Shown here: positions 1 through 9,129 of the stretch, one piece after another
How the letters are laid out: each line of letters starts with the position of its first letter
Position numbering within the stretch: position 1 is the stretch's first letter
Source: Bhargavaea beijingensis
GTDB lineage: Bacteria > Bacillota > Bacilli > Bacillales_A > Planococcaceae
Length of the DNA: 64,000 nucleotides
Assembly (NCBI RefSeq): GCF_900101985.1
Contig: NZ_FNAR01000003.1
Span: 186,001 to 250,000, forward strand
Reading direction: 5' to 3'
Translations under genes and position numbers: made by a program
Notes under the pieces: model-generated
The model's input: only the letters and a program-made list of their open reading frames with translations
The model's database searches: none
Told to the model about the DNA's origin: nothing

Positions 1-989
1 TCACGGAACAGGGGCGCTTCCGACTTGCACTGCGGCATCGCGTACGGGCATCGTGTATGGAAAACACAGCCTTCCGGAGGGTCGGCAGGGCTCGGCAAAT
101 CCCCTTCCAAAATGATGCGTTCACGCTTTATGCTGCCTTTTTTCCGGATCACCGGGACCGCTGACAGCAAAGACTGCGTATAAGGATGTAATGGCTCTTC
201 ATAGAGGCTCTCTTTATCCGACAGTTCCATGAGCTTGCCCAGATACATCACGCCCACCCTGTCCGAGATATGGCGGACAACACTCAGGTCATGGGAAATA
301 AAGATGTAAGTCAGCTCAAACCTTTTCTGCAGATCCTCAAGCAAGTTGACGATCTGCGCCTGAATGGACACATCCAGGGCAGAAACCGCCTCATCCGCAA
401 TAATCAGTTCGGGGTTCAGAATAAGTGCGCGGGCAATGCCGATCCGCTGGCGCTGTCCCCCTGAAAACTCATGGGGATAATTGTTGATGACCGCGGGATG
501 GAGACCGACTGTCTGCAGAATTTCTGCGATGTGGTCCATCCGGTCTTCCTTGTTACTCATGATTCCATGGACACGGAGCGGTTCCATGAGAATGCTGCCA
601 AGCGACTTTCTCGGGTTAAGGGAAGCATTCGGATCCTGAAACACCATTTGCATATTCCGCCTCAGAACCAGGCCCAACTCCCGCTCCTTTAACGTTGTCA
701 CGTCAGTTCCGCCAAATAGGATCTTGCCGCCTGTCGGCTCATACAATCGGATCAGGGAGCGCCCAAGTGTTGATTTTCCGCACCCTGATTCTCCTACGAT
801 GCCAAGCGTTTCTCCTTTTTTCACAGTAAAGCTGACGTCGTCAACCGCCTTGACAGAGCCGGTCGTCCGCTGAAGAATGCCTGTCCTGATCGGAAAGTGC
901 ATTTTCAGGTGCTGAACGTCGAGCAAGTTCCCACGGTTTTCTCCGCCAACTTTTTCTTGTTGCGGGAGCAATCTTTTCGCGGGACTCAT
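1..989 (-). CDS. dppF: Peptide ABC transporter ATP-binding protein, DppF/OppF type (3' end outside window)
   Basis: This is the second ATPase of a peptide importer and acts on the cytoplasmic face of the membrane. The ATG at 989 overlaps the stop of the upstream ATPase as ATGA. The translation shows Walker [10 protein letters not shown], the signature [15 protein letters not shown], Walker [13 protein letters not shown], and a C-terminal oligopeptide-transporter cysteine motif ([11 protein letters not shown]) just before the window edge. About 329 residues are visible, so nearly the whole protein is present. The permeases and binding protein are presumably to the left, outside the window. Family assignment is secure. 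Substrate (peptides, possibly proline-rich) is inferred from the neighbouring peptidases and hydroxyproline genes. Confidence 0.93.
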   Translation of the reverse strand, partial: MSPAKRLLPQQEKVGGENRGNLLDVQHLKMHFPIRTGILQRTTGSVKAVDDVSFTVKKGETLGIVGESGCGKSTLGRSLIRLYEPTGGKILFGGTDVTTLKERELGLVLRRNMQMVFQDPNASLNPRKSLGSILMEPLRVHGIMSNKEDRMDHIAEILQTVGLHPAVINNYPHEFSGGQRQRIGIARALILNPELIIADEAVSALDVSIQAQIVNLLEDLQKRFELTYIFISHDLSVVRHISDRVGVMYLGKLMELSDKESLYEEPLHPYTQSLLSAVPVIRKKGSIKRERIILEGDLPSPADPPEGCVFHTRCPYAMPQCKSEAPLFR

Positions 990-1966
990 CCCTCCACCTC
1001 CCCGTCATAAAGAAAGCAGCGCACGCACCGGCCATCTTCCCGGACATACATATCCGGAACCTTTTCCGTGCACCTTGAAAAAGCTTTGCTGCATCGCGGA
1101 GCAAACTTGCATCCCGGCAGCACGGTACCGGGGGCAGGCACATTTCCTTTGATCGACTGGAGACGGCTGATGTCCCCTTCAATGTCCGGCACCGAATGGA
1201 TCAGCCCTTCTGTATACGGATGGAGAGGCTCTGTAAACAAGTCATCGACATCACTGATTTCAACAATCTGTCCGGCGTACATGACAATCACCCGCTCGGC
1301 CAGTTCGGATACGACGCCAAGATCATGAGTGATCAGGAGAATGGAAGTTGAGAACTTCTTGCTAAGGTCCTTCATCAGCTCAAGGACCTGGGCCTGAATC
1401 GTCACATCCAAGGCAGTCGTCGGTTCATCCGCAATGAGCAGCTTCGGATTGCACGACATTGCCATCGCAATCATGACGCGTTGGCGCATCCCGCCCGACA
1501 GCCTGTGCGGATAGTCTTTCAACGTTTTGAGCGGATCTGAAAACCCGACAATTCCGAGCATCTCAGCCGCCTTCGCCGTCGCTGTTTTTTTATTCACCTT
1601 TAAGTGATGCATGATGACACCCGTTAACTGATCCCCAATCGTCAAAACCGGATTCAGCGAAGTCATCGGCTCTTGGAAAATCATGGCGACTTCCTTGCCG
1701 CGGATTTCGTACATCTTCTTCTCGGGCATCTGAACCAGGTCGACTCCATTGAGCTTGATGGAACCGTCCACAACCTTGCCTGCGGGAGCAGGCACCAACC
1801 CCATGATGGAAAGGGATGTCATGCTTTTTCCGCAGCCGGATTCCCCGACAAGCGCCACGGTCTCCCCCTTTCTGATCTGAAAATCAATTCCATCGACCGC
1901 GCGGATCGTCTTTTTGTTTTTTGTGAAATAGGTTTTTAAATTGGAAACTTCCAATACAGCGTCCAT
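986..1966 (-). CDS. dppD: Peptide ABC transporter ATP-binding protein, DppD/OppD type
   Basis: The 326-residue first ATPase pairs with the downstream DppF. Walker A is GESGCGKSM (about residue 41), the signature [15 protein letters not shown] and Walker [13 protein letters not shown]. The C-terminal extension has the spaced cysteines ([15 protein letters not shown]) typical of the DppD/OppD group, where a 4Fe-4S cluster has been described. AAGGAGGGGG precedes the ATG at 1966. It is the first gene of the leftward operon, and a strong -24/-12 element lies 48 bases upstream. Expression is therefore probably sigma-54 dependent and coordinated with the hydroxyproline genes further right. That coordination is inferred. 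Confidence 0.94.
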   Translation of the reverse strand: MDAVLEVSNLKTYFTKNKKTIRAVDGIDFQIRKGETVALVGESGCGKSMTSLSIMGLVPAPAGKVVDGSIKLNGVDLVQMPEKKMYEIRGKEVAMIFQEPMTSLNPVLTIGDQLTGVIMHHLKVNKKTATAKAAEMLGIVGFSDPLKTLKDYPHRLSGGMRQRVMIAMAMSCNPKLLIADEPTTALDVTIQAQVLELMKDLSKKFSTSILLITHDLGVVSELAERVIVMYAGQIVEISDVDDLFTEPLHPYTEGLIHSVPDIEGDISRLQSIKGNVPAPGTVLPGCKFAPRCSKAFSRCTEKVPDMYVREDGRCVRCFLYDGEVEG

Positions 1967-2013
1967 CTTCCCCCTCCTTCTGCTTCTGTTCTATTTTCTT
2001 GCTAATGGATGAT

Positions 2014-2030
2014 TGCAATATCTGTGCCAA
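2014..2030 (-). promoter_or_regulatory. Sigma-54 (-24/-12) promoter of dppDF
   Basis: The minus strand reads TTGGCACAGATATTGCA. It matches the consensus YTGGCACGRNNNTTGCW at nearly every defined position, with exactly 12 bases between GG and GC. It is upstream of dppD. SigL is encoded 1.5 kb away and a sigma-54 activator 10 kb away. Confidence 0.88.
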
Positions 2031-2250
2031 TGGGAACTCCAAGTTTAGGAGACTATTGAAAATTTCTGGTTGTATTTCGATGAGAGCTGAGGGAGTGGGG
2101 TACGGCGAAAATCGCTTGCCTCAATTGACGGGAGATCATTTATGGAAGGGAAACCGGCCTCCTCTCTCACATCAAACTGTCGGGACTTTAGACACCTCAC
2201 AAATTGATGTCAAAATATTTAGACGTCTATTGATGGTAGTTGTGTAAATA

Positions 2251-2267
2251 GTGGAATGAAACTTGCA
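2251..2267 (+). promoter_or_regulatory. Probable sigma-54 promoter of the M24 peptidase
   Basis: GTGGAATGAAACTTGCA keeps the invariant GG and GC at the correct 12-base spacing and a perfect TTGCA -12 element. The -24 block deviates (GGAATG instead of GGCACG). The predicted start site near 2278 leaves a very short leader before the GAGGAGGG ribosome binding site at 2279-2287. It is weaker than the other elements in the window. Confidence 0.6.
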
Positions 2268-2294
2268 TCGGAATTTCGCGAGGAGGGAATGATG

Positions 2295-3401
2295 ATGAAT
2301 CATTACGAAACCAGACAAAGACGTCTTATCGAATCACTTAAGGACAATGGCGTAAATGGAGCCCTGCTTCTCTCGCCAGCCAACATTTTCTATTACACGG
2401 GGTTCCTATCAAATCCGCACGAGCGTTTTATGGGCTTGGCCATCATCCCGGAAACCAGGCACGCCATACTGTTTGTACCCGCGCTTGACCATGAAGCTGC
2501 TTCCGGTGCCGCAGCAGTGGACCAGATCATCCCCATTCAGGATGACCAGCTGCCGATGCAGGCGGTCAAGGAAGTGATCCAGGGTCTGCACGGGCCGATC
2601 GGGATCGAACCGAAAGCATTGAATTACGAACGATATGTAGGACTGACCTCAACATTTCCCGACGCATGTGTTATGGACATTGAAGAGCTCATCGGCAAGC
2701 AACGGCTCAGCAAATCAGCCGATGAAGTCAGGGCCATCAGAGAAGCCATCCGCATCATCGAGCTAGTCATGGATGAGGGAATCCGGAAAGTGAAGCCGGG
2801 AATGACAGAAGCCGAACTTACCGCAGAGCTGGAATATCTGATGAGAATGCATGGTGCAGACGGCCCTTCATTCTCCACAATTGTTCTTTCGGGTGAGAAA
2901 GCCGCCCTGCCGCATGGATCTCCCGGCGCCCGGAAAATCACGGCGGGAGACTTCCTGCTGATTGATATGGGGGTCGTCAAAGACGGTTACTGCTCGGATA
3001 TCACCAGAACTTTCGTCATTGGGGAGCCTACAGAAGAGCAGCAGCGGATCTATAACATCGTCCGCCGGTCCAATGAGGCAGGAATCGAAGCATCCCGTGC
3101 AGGCGTTCCGCTCTGCGGCATCGATTCGGCTTCCCGGAAAGTGATTGAAGACGAGGGTTATGGGAAGTTTTTTAACAACCGGGTCGGACACGGAGTCGGT
3201 ATTGAAGTGCATGAGGCCCCTTCGGTACATGCGAAAAATGAGATCCCGGCAGAACCGGGCAATGTGTTCACGATTGAACCCGGTATCTACATTCCCGGCT
3301 ACGCCGGAGTCAGGATCGAGGATATCGTCCACCTCACTGAAGACGGACACGCTGAGGTACTCACCTCCTTCCCCAAAGACCTCCGGATCATTGGACACTG
3401 A
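2295..3401 (+). CDS. M24 family metallopeptidase (Xaa-Pro peptidase/prolidase-like)
   Basis: This 368-residue protein has an N-terminal creatinase/prolidase-type domain and a C-terminal pita-bread catalytic domain. The five expected metal ligands are visible: Asp in LLIDMGVV and DITRTF, His in GHGVGIEVHE, and Glu in TIEPGIY and RIEDIV. Three in-frame ATGs occur at 2289, 2292 and 2295. GGAGG at 2282-2286 best fits 2295. Members of the family cleave bonds involving proline. Next to a peptide importer and hydroxyproline genes it probably frees (hydroxy)proline from peptides. The exact specificity cannot be read from sequence. Confidence 0.88.
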   Translation: MNHYETRQRRLIESLKDNGVNGALLLSPANIFYYTGFLSNPHERFMGLAIIPETRHAILFVPALDHEAASGAAAVDQIIPIQDDQLPMQAVKEVIQGLHGPIGIEPKALNYERYVGLTSTFPDACVMDIEELIGKQRLSKSADEVRAIREAIRIIELVMDEGIRKVKPGMTEAELTAELEYLMRMHGADGPSFSTIVLSGEKAALPHGSPGARKITAGDFLLIDMGVVKDGYCSDITRTFVIGEPTEEQQRIYNIVRRSNEAGIEASRAGVPLCGIDSASRKVIEDEGYGKFFNNRVGHGVGIEVHEAPSVHAKNEIPAEPGNVFTIEPGIYIPGYAGVRIEDIVHLTEDGHAEVLTSFPKDLRIIGH

Positions 3402-3410
3402 GAGAACCGG

Positions 3411-3440
3411 AAACCCGGCAGCATAGGCTGCCGGGTTTCT
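3411..3440 (+). terminator. Intrinsic terminator after the M24 peptidase
   Basis: A perfect 12-bp stem (AAACCCGGCAGC) with a 4-base loop is followed by a short T-rich run. It lies 9 bases after the stop codon. Confidence 0.85.
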
Positions 3441-3533
3441 TTCTCAAAATAATGTCGAACTACTCTGCCATCTGTGGTAAGCTATTTCAAAGAAACCGCT
3501 TTCACGAAATTGCTGCAGAGGGGAGAGATTGAT

Positions 3534-4817
3534 ATGCAGCTTACGATGACACAACGCCAAGAACTGAAGCTCATCATGACGATGGAGCTGAGGCAGGCCA
3601 TCGAACTTCTACAGTATTCCACTTTTGAACTGGAGCAGTTTATCAGGGAGCAGGAGGCGGAAAACCCGCTCATCGAGCTGAAAGACCGCAGCGGACCCGT
3701 TTCCTATGATGCGCCCGTTTCAAAAGCTGCAGGCGGAGAAGGCTTGAGGACCGACTGGCTAAAAGCCCCGGATGCCCTTTACCGGGACGACCTGGTTTCC
3801 ATGGTCCGGCTCAACTTTTCTGACGAAGAATCCGTCCTTCTCCTTTCCTATCTGATTATGAATCTGGACGACAACGGTTACCTCACCCTGCCAGAAAACT
3901 GCGGCATCGGAGAGGAAATCCTGACAGCCGGCATTCGGATGCTTCAGGAAATCGGGCCCGCCGGCATCGGAGCCCGTAACCTGCAAGAATGCCTTTTGCT
4001 TCAGCTGGATGAAGAAGAGGACCAGTTGGCCATGCAGATGGTCAGCCACTGCTTTACTCTCCTCACTTCACGCAAGTGGAAAGAGATCGCCCAGGCGCTT
4101 CAGGTTACGCTCGCTGATGTGAAATCGGCGTTTGACCGCATCCGGACACTTAATCCGAAACCATGCTCACTGATCAATGATCAACAGACGGATTACACCT
4201 TCCCCGATGTCATCGTCGTTGAACGGGAGGGCAACCTGGAGTTCAGCCTGAATGACGGCCACCTGCCCGAAGTGAAGCTGAACACCGATTATCTCCCCTA
4301 CTTGGATGCCAAAGACGAAGTCGGAAATTATTTGGCCGAGCGGCACAAGCAGTATCGCTGGCTTCTCAGCAGTCTCGAACAGCGCCGGGAAACCCTCATC
4401 AAGATCATCCGTGTCCTGGCGCAAAAACAGCAAGCCTTTTTCATTAAAGGCCCTGAAGCGCTTAACCCGCTGACGATGCGGGAAGTTGCAGAGGAAATCG
4501 GGATGCATGAGTCCACGATCAGCCGGGCAACCGCCAACAAGGTCATCAGGACACCGGCGGGCACCTTTGAGATGAAACTGCTTTTCTCCTCGAAACTGGA
4601 ATCCGACGGCGGACTGTCCGTTTCCCAAAACAAAGTGAAAACGTTACTCAGGCAATACATCGACCAGGAGAACAAGCACCGGCCCCTGTCCGACCAGAAG
4701 TTGGCGGAACGCTTCAAGAAGGAGCACGGCATCACTGTCTCGCGCCGGACGATCAGTAAGTACCGGGATGAATTGAACATTCCTTCATCATCCCAGCGAA
4801 AAGATATTATCATCTGA
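3534..4817 (+). CDS. sigL: RNA polymerase sigma-54 factor (SigL/RpoN)
   Basis: The 427-residue protein has a glutamine/leucine-rich N-terminal region I (MTQRQELKLIMTMELRQAIE), which activators need. It has a core-binding middle part and a C-terminal domain with a helix-turn-helix (MREVAEEIGMHESTISRAT) and a RpoN box variant (VSRRTISKYRDEL). The ATG at 3534 follows GGGGAGAG. An upstream in-frame extension to 3474 lacks a good ribosome binding site. It recognises -24/-12 promoters and needs AAA+ activators. Five such promoters and one activator gene lie within 15 kb, so sigL sits inside its own apparent local regulon. Confidence 0.95.
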   Translation: MQLTMTQRQELKLIMTMELRQAIELLQYSTFELEQFIREQEAENPLIELKDRSGPVSYDAPVSKAAGGEGLRTDWLKAPDALYRDDLVSMVRLNFSDEESVLLLSYLIMNLDDNGYLTLPENCGIGEEILTAGIRMLQEIGPAGIGARNLQECLLLQLDEEEDQLAMQMVSHCFTLLTSRKWKEIAQALQVTLADVKSAFDRIRTLNPKPCSLINDQQTDYTFPDVIVVEREGNLEFSLNDGHLPEVKLNTDYLPYLDAKDEVGNYLAERHKQYRWLLSSLEQRRETLIKIIRVLAQKQQAFFIKGPEALNPLTMREVAEEIGMHESTISRATANKVIRTPAGTFEMKLLFSSKLESDGGLSVSQNKVKTLLRQYIDQENKHRPLSDQKLAERFKKEHGITVSRRTISKYRDELNIPSSSQRKDIII

Positions 4818-4824
4818 ACCGAAT

Positions 4825-4860
4825 AAGGCCGGAGGGGACAGTTCCCCTCTGGCCTTGTTT
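4825..4860. terminator. Bidirectional terminator between sigL and the small membrane gene
   Basis: The arms AAGGCC-G-GAGGGGA and TCCCCTC-T-GGCCTT pair around a short loop, with T-rich sequence on the sigL side and A-rich sequence before it. It separates two convergent genes. Confidence 0.8.
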
Positions 4861-4861
4861 A

Positions 4862-5134
4862 TTACTTATCGGAAAAATGGCCCAGCCAATAGCGGTTCAG
4901 CAGAATGGCAATCCCTCCGATCAGGGCTGCCTTTAAGATCAAAAGCTGCCCTATGCCATAAGCGGATAACCCTATGATCAGCAAGGCTCCCCCCAAGCAG
5001 GCCGCAATGCGGACACCCCGATGAAAACGACCTCCTGACGCCCGCTGAACAGCACGCTCCATCGCCCACATTAGCACAACGAGGAGCAATACCGCCACGG
5101 ACGCAATCCCCAAAAACTCAACTAGCGTGATCAT
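4862..5134 (-). CDS. Small integral membrane protein, function unknown
   Basis: This roughly 90-residue protein starts with a hydrophobic helix (FLGIASVAVLLLVVLMWAM). A basic loop and a second hydrophobic region follow (IAACLGGALLIIGLSAYGI, then LILKAALIGGIAILL). The ATG at 5134 is preceded at good distance by AAGGGG. An alternative ATG at 5164 is only 4 bases from its G-rich stretch. It lies between sigL and the aldehyde dehydrogenase gene. I recognise no family and no function is suggested. Confidence 0.6.
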   Translation of the reverse strand: MITLVEFLGIASVAVLLLVVLMWAMERAVQRASGGRFHRGVRIAACLGGALLIIGLSAYGIGQLLILKAALIGGIAILLNRYWLGHFSDK

Positions 5135-5212
5135 TTCCTCATCCCCTTTTTGAAGAACATCCATCCCCCCCTCTACTATACAAGTGTCTAAAGAATAAAT
5201 AGTTGATTTATT

Positions 5213-6712
5213 TTATTTCTTCGGATCTTTAATGTTCACAAATACACTTTTCACTTCAGTGTAATTGGCTAGTCCATAATCGCCGCCCATTTCCCGGCCG
5301 ACTCCGGACTGCTTGTATCCGCCGAACGGCATGGTTTCCCACTCGAGTCCGAAGTCATTGATCCAGACCGTCCCTGACTGAAGTTTGCCTGCGATAAAGT
5401 GGCCGGATTTGATATTGGTCGTCCAGACGCTTGCCGCCAGGCCGTAATCACTGTCATTGGCCCGCTTGATGACTTCCTCAACCGTGTCAAACGGGAAAAC
5501 GGCCATGACCGGCCCGAAAATCTCTTCGCGCGCAATCGTCATCTCGTCTTCGACATCCGCGAAGATGGTCGGCCGGACGAAGAACCCTTTATCCCCTGCT
5601 TTTGTGCCGCCGGAAACGAGGCGGGCGCCCTCTTCCTTCCCCTTCCGGATATACTCCAGCACAGTTTTCTGCTGCTTCGCGGACACGAGCGGACCCATTT
5701 CAGTTTCTGGATCCAGCCCCGGGCCGACCTTCAGCGCATCTGCCCGTTTGGCCAGTTCATCGACTACCTGGTCATAGAGTTTCCGGTGCACGTAGACCCG
5801 TGTGCAGGCACTGCAGTTTTGGCCGTGATTATACATCGTTCCGTTAAAGACACCTTCGATCGTCTCGTCCAGGTCCGCGTCCTCCAGCACAATGGCAGGG
5901 GATTTTCCGCCGAGTTCCAGCGTCACCCCTTTGATCTGGTCGGCCGCCTTTTTCATGACTTCCTTGCCGACCGCGGTCGACCCGGTGAATGCCACTTTGT
6001 CTACGTCCGGATGGGTGAGTATCGCTTCTCCCGCCACGCGTCCGGCGCCAGGTACGACATTCACGACTCCGTCGGGGAACCCGGCTTCTTTAAAGAGCTT
6101 GGCTGCATACAAAAGGGACAGCGGTGTCTCGCTGGCCGGCTTGATGACCACCGTGCAGCCGACCGCAAGCGCGGAACCGAGCTTCCATGCTGCCATGGCA
6201 AGCGGGAAGTTCCAAGGAATAATCTGCCCGACGACACCGACCGGCTCGTGAACCGTATACGTCACATAATCCGGTGAAACTTGTGTGGTCTTGCCGAAGA
6301 TTTTGGTTGCCCAGCCCGAGTAGTACCGGAAATGCTGGACCGTTCCGTCCACATCGTCCGCAAGGGCCGTTGCATAGGGTTTTCCATTATCCAGAGACTC
6401 AAGCTGAGCGAGCTCTTCGCGATGCTCTTCAAGAAGGTCCGCGAACTTATAAATCAGATGCGACCGTTCCGCCGCCTCCATCTTCGTCCATTCGCCTTCG
6501 TCAAATGCCTTCCGTGCAGCGGCTACCGCCCTGTCGACATCTTCCTTCTGGGCTTCGCTTACTTCAGCAATGACCTCCTCCGTCGCGGGATCCAGCACCT
6601 GAAATGTTTTTCCGCTCTCGGACGGGACATCTTCTCCATTAATATAGAGTCCTTTGACCCCTTCCAGAAACTCCTGCACCCTCGGTTTCAGTTCATAATT
6701 GACTGCTTGCAT
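5213..6712 (-). CDS. Aldehyde dehydrogenase, probable 2-oxoglutarate semialdehyde dehydrogenase
   Basis: This 499-residue NAD(P)-dependent aldehyde dehydrogenase has normal family length. Visible elements are the substrate-channel motif IIPWNFPLAMAAWK, the nucleotide-binding glycines FTGSTAVGKEV, the catalytic Glu region VTLELGGKSPAIV and the catalytic Cys in HGQNCSACTR. The overall sequence resembles broad-range betaine/phenylacetaldehyde-type enzymes. Its position, last in the leftward operon behind a DapA-fold deaminase and the racemase and dehydrogenase genes, matches the final step of trans-4-hydroxyproline degradation. That step oxidises 2-oxoglutarate semialdehyde to 2-oxoglutarate. 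The family is certain and the substrate inferred. Confidence 0.9.
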   Translation of the reverse strand: MQAVNYELKPRVQEFLEGVKGLYINGEDVPSESGKTFQVLDPATEEVIAEVSEAQKEDVDRAVAAARKAFDEGEWTKMEAAERSHLIYKFADLLEEHREELAQLESLDNGKPYATALADDVDGTVQHFRYYSGWATKIFGKTTQVSPDYVTYTVHEPVGVVGQIIPWNFPLAMAAWKLGSALAVGCTVVIKPASETPLSLLYAAKLFKEAGFPDGVVNVVPGAGRVAGEAILTHPDVDKVAFTGSTAVGKEVMKKAADQIKGVTLELGGKSPAIVLEDADLDETIEGVFNGTMYNHGQNCSACTRVYVHRKLYDQVVDELAKRADALKVGPGLDPETEMGPLVSAKQQKTVLEYIRKGKEEGARLVSGGTKAGDKGFFVRPTIFADVEDEMTIAREEIFGPVMAVFPFDTVEEVIKRANDSDYGLAASVWTTNIKSGHFIAGKLQSGTVWINDFGLEWETMPFGGYKQSGVGREMGGDYGLANYTEVKSVFVNIKDPKK

Positions 6713-6725
6713 GTCCTCTCCCCCT

Positions 6726-7622
6726 TTATGATTGTTTTACTGTTTCCAGGCTGTCCATCAGTTCCTTGAGCCGGGCATCTTCTTCGGCGGTCAGCGGCAT
6801 TCTCGGCTTGCGGCAAGGTCCGCCTGCCCATCCCTTCAGCTCCATCGAACGCTTTGCAATCTGCACGTACTTGCCGGAGCCCTCCAGGAATTCACAGAGC
6901 GGCAGCAGACGATCATAAAGTTTCCATGCCTGATCCAGGTCGCCTGCCTGGTACGAGTCGTAAATGTCCGTCACAAGACGGGGAGCGATGTTGCCCGCGA
7001 CCGAGATCCAGCCGGTCGCCCCGACAAAGAACGATTCAAGCACCAGCTCCTCGGAGCCGCAGAACACCTGAATGTCGCCTTCGCCCTGGCGCGCGATATC
7101 ACGCGCTTTCCTGATGTCTCCGCTGGATTCCTTGATATGCGTGATATTCGGGACATCCCGGCCGACTTTAAGCAGGGTTTCCGTGCTGATGTCGACACCG
7201 GAAGTAAATGGGTTGTTGTAGATCATCACCGGGATCTTCACGGATTCCGCAACCGCCTTGAAATGGGCATAGATCTCTTTTTCCGTAGGATGTGCGTAGT
7301 ACGAGTTGATAAGAAGTGCGACATCCGCTCCGGCTTTTTCCGCCTGCCGGGTGTATTCAATGGCATCGGCAGTCGTTTCGGCAGCCGTCCCGACAATCAG
7401 CGGCACCCGGCCATCCACCTGGGCCACTGCCGTTTCAACCGCCCGGAACCGCTCTTCTTTTGTAAGGCTGACAAACTCGCCCGTGCTGCCGTTGATGCAG
7501 AGGCCGGCCACGCCTTCCCGGATGAACTTTTCGATGTTTTCGGCCAATCCATTGAAATTGACTGTCTCGTCTTCGTGCATAGGTGTCACAAGTACCGGAA
7601 ATGCGCCTTTGATTTCTTTCAT
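6726..7622 (-). CDS. DapA-family lyase, probable pyrroline-4-hydroxy-2-carboxylate deaminase
   Basis: The 298-residue protein is a TIM-barrel member of the dihydrodipicolinate synthase/N-acetylneuraminate lyase family. The Schiff-base lysine is in ITHIKESSGD, the conserved tyrosine in VMIYNNPF, and the substrate-carboxylate motif in CINGSTGEF. The ATG at 7622 has GGAGG 8 bases upstream. A TTG 15 bases earlier is unlikely. In hydroxyproline pathways a DapA homologue deaminates and dehydrates delta-1-pyrroline-4-hydroxy-2-carboxylate to 2-oxoglutarate semialdehyde. The adjacent racemase, oxidase and aldehyde dehydrogenase genes support this role rather than lysine biosynthesis. Confidence 0.88.
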   Translation of the reverse strand: MKEIKGAFPVLVTPMHEDETVNFNGLAENIEKFIREGVAGLCINGSTGEFVSLTKEERFRAVETAVAQVDGRVPLIVGTAAETTADAIEYTRQAEKAGADVALLINSYYAHPTEKEIYAHFKAVAESVKIPVMIYNNPFTSGVDISTETLLKVGRDVPNITHIKESSGDIRKARDIARQGEGDIQVFCGSEELVLESFFVGATGWISVAGNIAPRLVTDIYDSYQAGDLDQAWKLYDRLLPLCEFLEGSGKYVQIAKRSMELKGWAGGPCRKPRMPLTAEEDARLKELMDSLETVKQS

Positions 7623-7659
7623 GGTTGATTCCTCCAATAATGTTTTTGCTGAAATTTAT

Positions 7660-9096
7660 TCAGGAAAGGTTGAGTTTCTTGCCGGACATCGTCCGCTTTT
7701 CAGCCGGGACCGCTGCAGGATCGGTATACCAGATGAACTTATTTCGGTAGCCGTATATCAGACAGATGATGATGGCGATAAAGTTGAACCAGAGAAACGG
7801 CAGATAGCTTAGCGTTGAGACGCCCAGTGCCGTTGCCATGAAAACGCCCCCGTCAGACCACGGAACCATCGGTGTCGTCAAGGTTCCTCCTGCCTCCGTA
7901 TTCCGTGAAAGGACACGCCGGTCGATCTGGAGCCGGTCGTAGTTGTCTTCGGTGATCTTGCTTGCCGTGATCAGAGACACATATGCCGCCCCGCCGAAGA
8001 AGTTGCCGAAAAACCCGGAGATAAGGGTCGCAAGTGTTGCATTTCCTGCGTTCGTCGCCCATTTGGCAAGGTAATGGCCAATAGCGCGCAAGATGCCGAT
8101 CCGTTCCATGAGCCCGCCCACGCCAAGGGCGAAAATGATGAGGACGATGACATCCAGCATGAACACAATTCCTCCGCGATTCAGAAGGTTGTCGATAAAC
8201 GGCACGCCGGACTCGATCGCATTGCCCGTGTACATGATATTCACCGAATCTAAAACAGACTTGCCTTGGAAAAGAAAGGCCCACATTGCACCCAGGACGG
8301 ATCCGAACAAAATGACCGGAATGGATGGTTTCTTCATGGCCAGAAGTGCAATGACGAGAAACGCCGGGATCAGCATGTACCAGCCGACATTAAAATACTG
8401 CTCGAGCGAAGCCATCGTCTGCGTGGCGCTGCTCATATCGCCGTCTCCCCTATAGAAGAACCCGACGACCAGGAATAGGAGCGCCGAGATGAACCAGGCC
8501 GGTGCGCTCGCGGTCAGCATGGACTTGATATGCTCGATCAGGTCCACCTTGGACAGGGACGCGGTCATCACAGTCGTGTCGGAAAGCGGTGAAAGCTTAT
8601 CACCGACGTAGCAGCCGGAAATGACGGCACCTGCGACGAGCGGAAGCGGAAAGCCGAAACTTGCTCCGATTCCCATCATCGCAATGCCGGCTGTTCCGGC
8701 AGATCCGAAAGACGTACCGGTCGCAATGGAGGTCACCGTACAGATGATGAACGCGGCGAGAAGGAAGATACTCGGATTGATGACAGACAGGCCGTAATAG
8801 ATGATGGACGGCACGATTCCGCCCGCAATCCACGTCCCGATCAGCGCGCCGACGGAGATCAGGATCAGCACCGCTTCCAGACCGTCATTGATCCCTTTCA
8901 GCAGGCCATCCTGCATTTGCTTGTAGTTGTAGCCGATTTTCAGGCCGACGACCATGATCAACCCCCAGGTGGTCAGCAGCGCAAGCTGGATGGAGATCCC
9001 GAATTCGACGATGAACAGATACATGATGAGCGTAAACCCGATCAGGACAAACAGAATTTCCGGAATGGTGGGAAGCCGTTTTGAATCCTCTCTCAT
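7660..9096 (-). CDS. NhaC-family Na+/H+ antiporter-like transporter
   Basis: This 478-residue polytopic membrane protein has roughly a dozen hydrophobic segments and the family's glycine/serine-rich repeats (TSIATGTSFGSAGTAG, VISGCYVGDKLSPLSDTT, LISGFFGNFFGGAAYVS). The ATG at 9096 follows AAGGAGGGG. NhaC relatives include sodium/proton and substrate/sodium exchangers such as malate-lactate antiporters. Placed in the middle of the hydroxyproline operon it may import hydroxyproline or proline, or export a product or ion. The transported substrate is not readable from sequence. Confidence 0.85.
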   Translation of the reverse strand: MREDSKRLPTIPEILFVLIGFTLIMYLFIVEFGISIQLALLTTWGLIMVVGLKIGYNYKQMQDGLLKGINDGLEAVLILISVGALIGTWIAGGIVPSIIYYGLSVINPSIFLLAAFIICTVTSIATGTSFGSAGTAGIAMMGIGASFGFPLPLVAGAVISGCYVGDKLSPLSDTTVMTASLSKVDLIEHIKSMLTASAPAWFISALLFLVVGFFYRGDGDMSSATQTMASLEQYFNVGWYMLIPAFLVIALLAMKKPSIPVILFGSVLGAMWAFLFQGKSVLDSVNIMYTGNAIESGVPFIDNLLNRGGIVFMLDVIVLIIFALGVGGLMERIGILRAIGHYLAKWATNAGNATLATLISGFFGNFFGGAAYVSLITASKITEDNYDRLQIDRRVLSRNTEAGGTLTTPMVPWSDGGVFMATALGVSTLSYLPFLWFNFIAIIICLIYGYRNKFIWYTDPAAVPAEKRTMSGKKLNLS

Positions 9097-9129
9097 AGAA
9101 CCCCTCCTTATAGTGGGCGTCAGGGACAA

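Larger units (their letters stand above)
1967..2294. other. Divergent intergenic region between dppD and the M24 peptidase
   Basis: This 328-base AT-richer spacer contains a sigma-54-type element facing each way (2014-2030 leftward, 2251-2267 rightward). The roughly 220 bases between them have no open frame with a good ribosome binding site. They include a short palindrome (AGACGTCT, 2221-2228) and are the expected place for activator binding. I could not identify a convincing activator motif shared with the other promoters. Confidence 0.6.

Noticed and set aside
5399-6277. Long open frame antisense to the aldehyde dehydrogenase gene
   Set aside because: It is a shadow of a clear dehydrogenase in GC-rich DNA, with no family resemblance and no ribosome binding site. 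The same applies to the long antisense frames over the DapA-like, amidase, Wadjet, ketopantoate reductase-like and glycoside hydrolase genes.
6726-7622. Dihydrodipicolinate synthase for lysine biosynthesis
   Set aside because: Same fold, but the gene lies inside a hydroxyproline operon without lysine genes. A deaminase role fits better.
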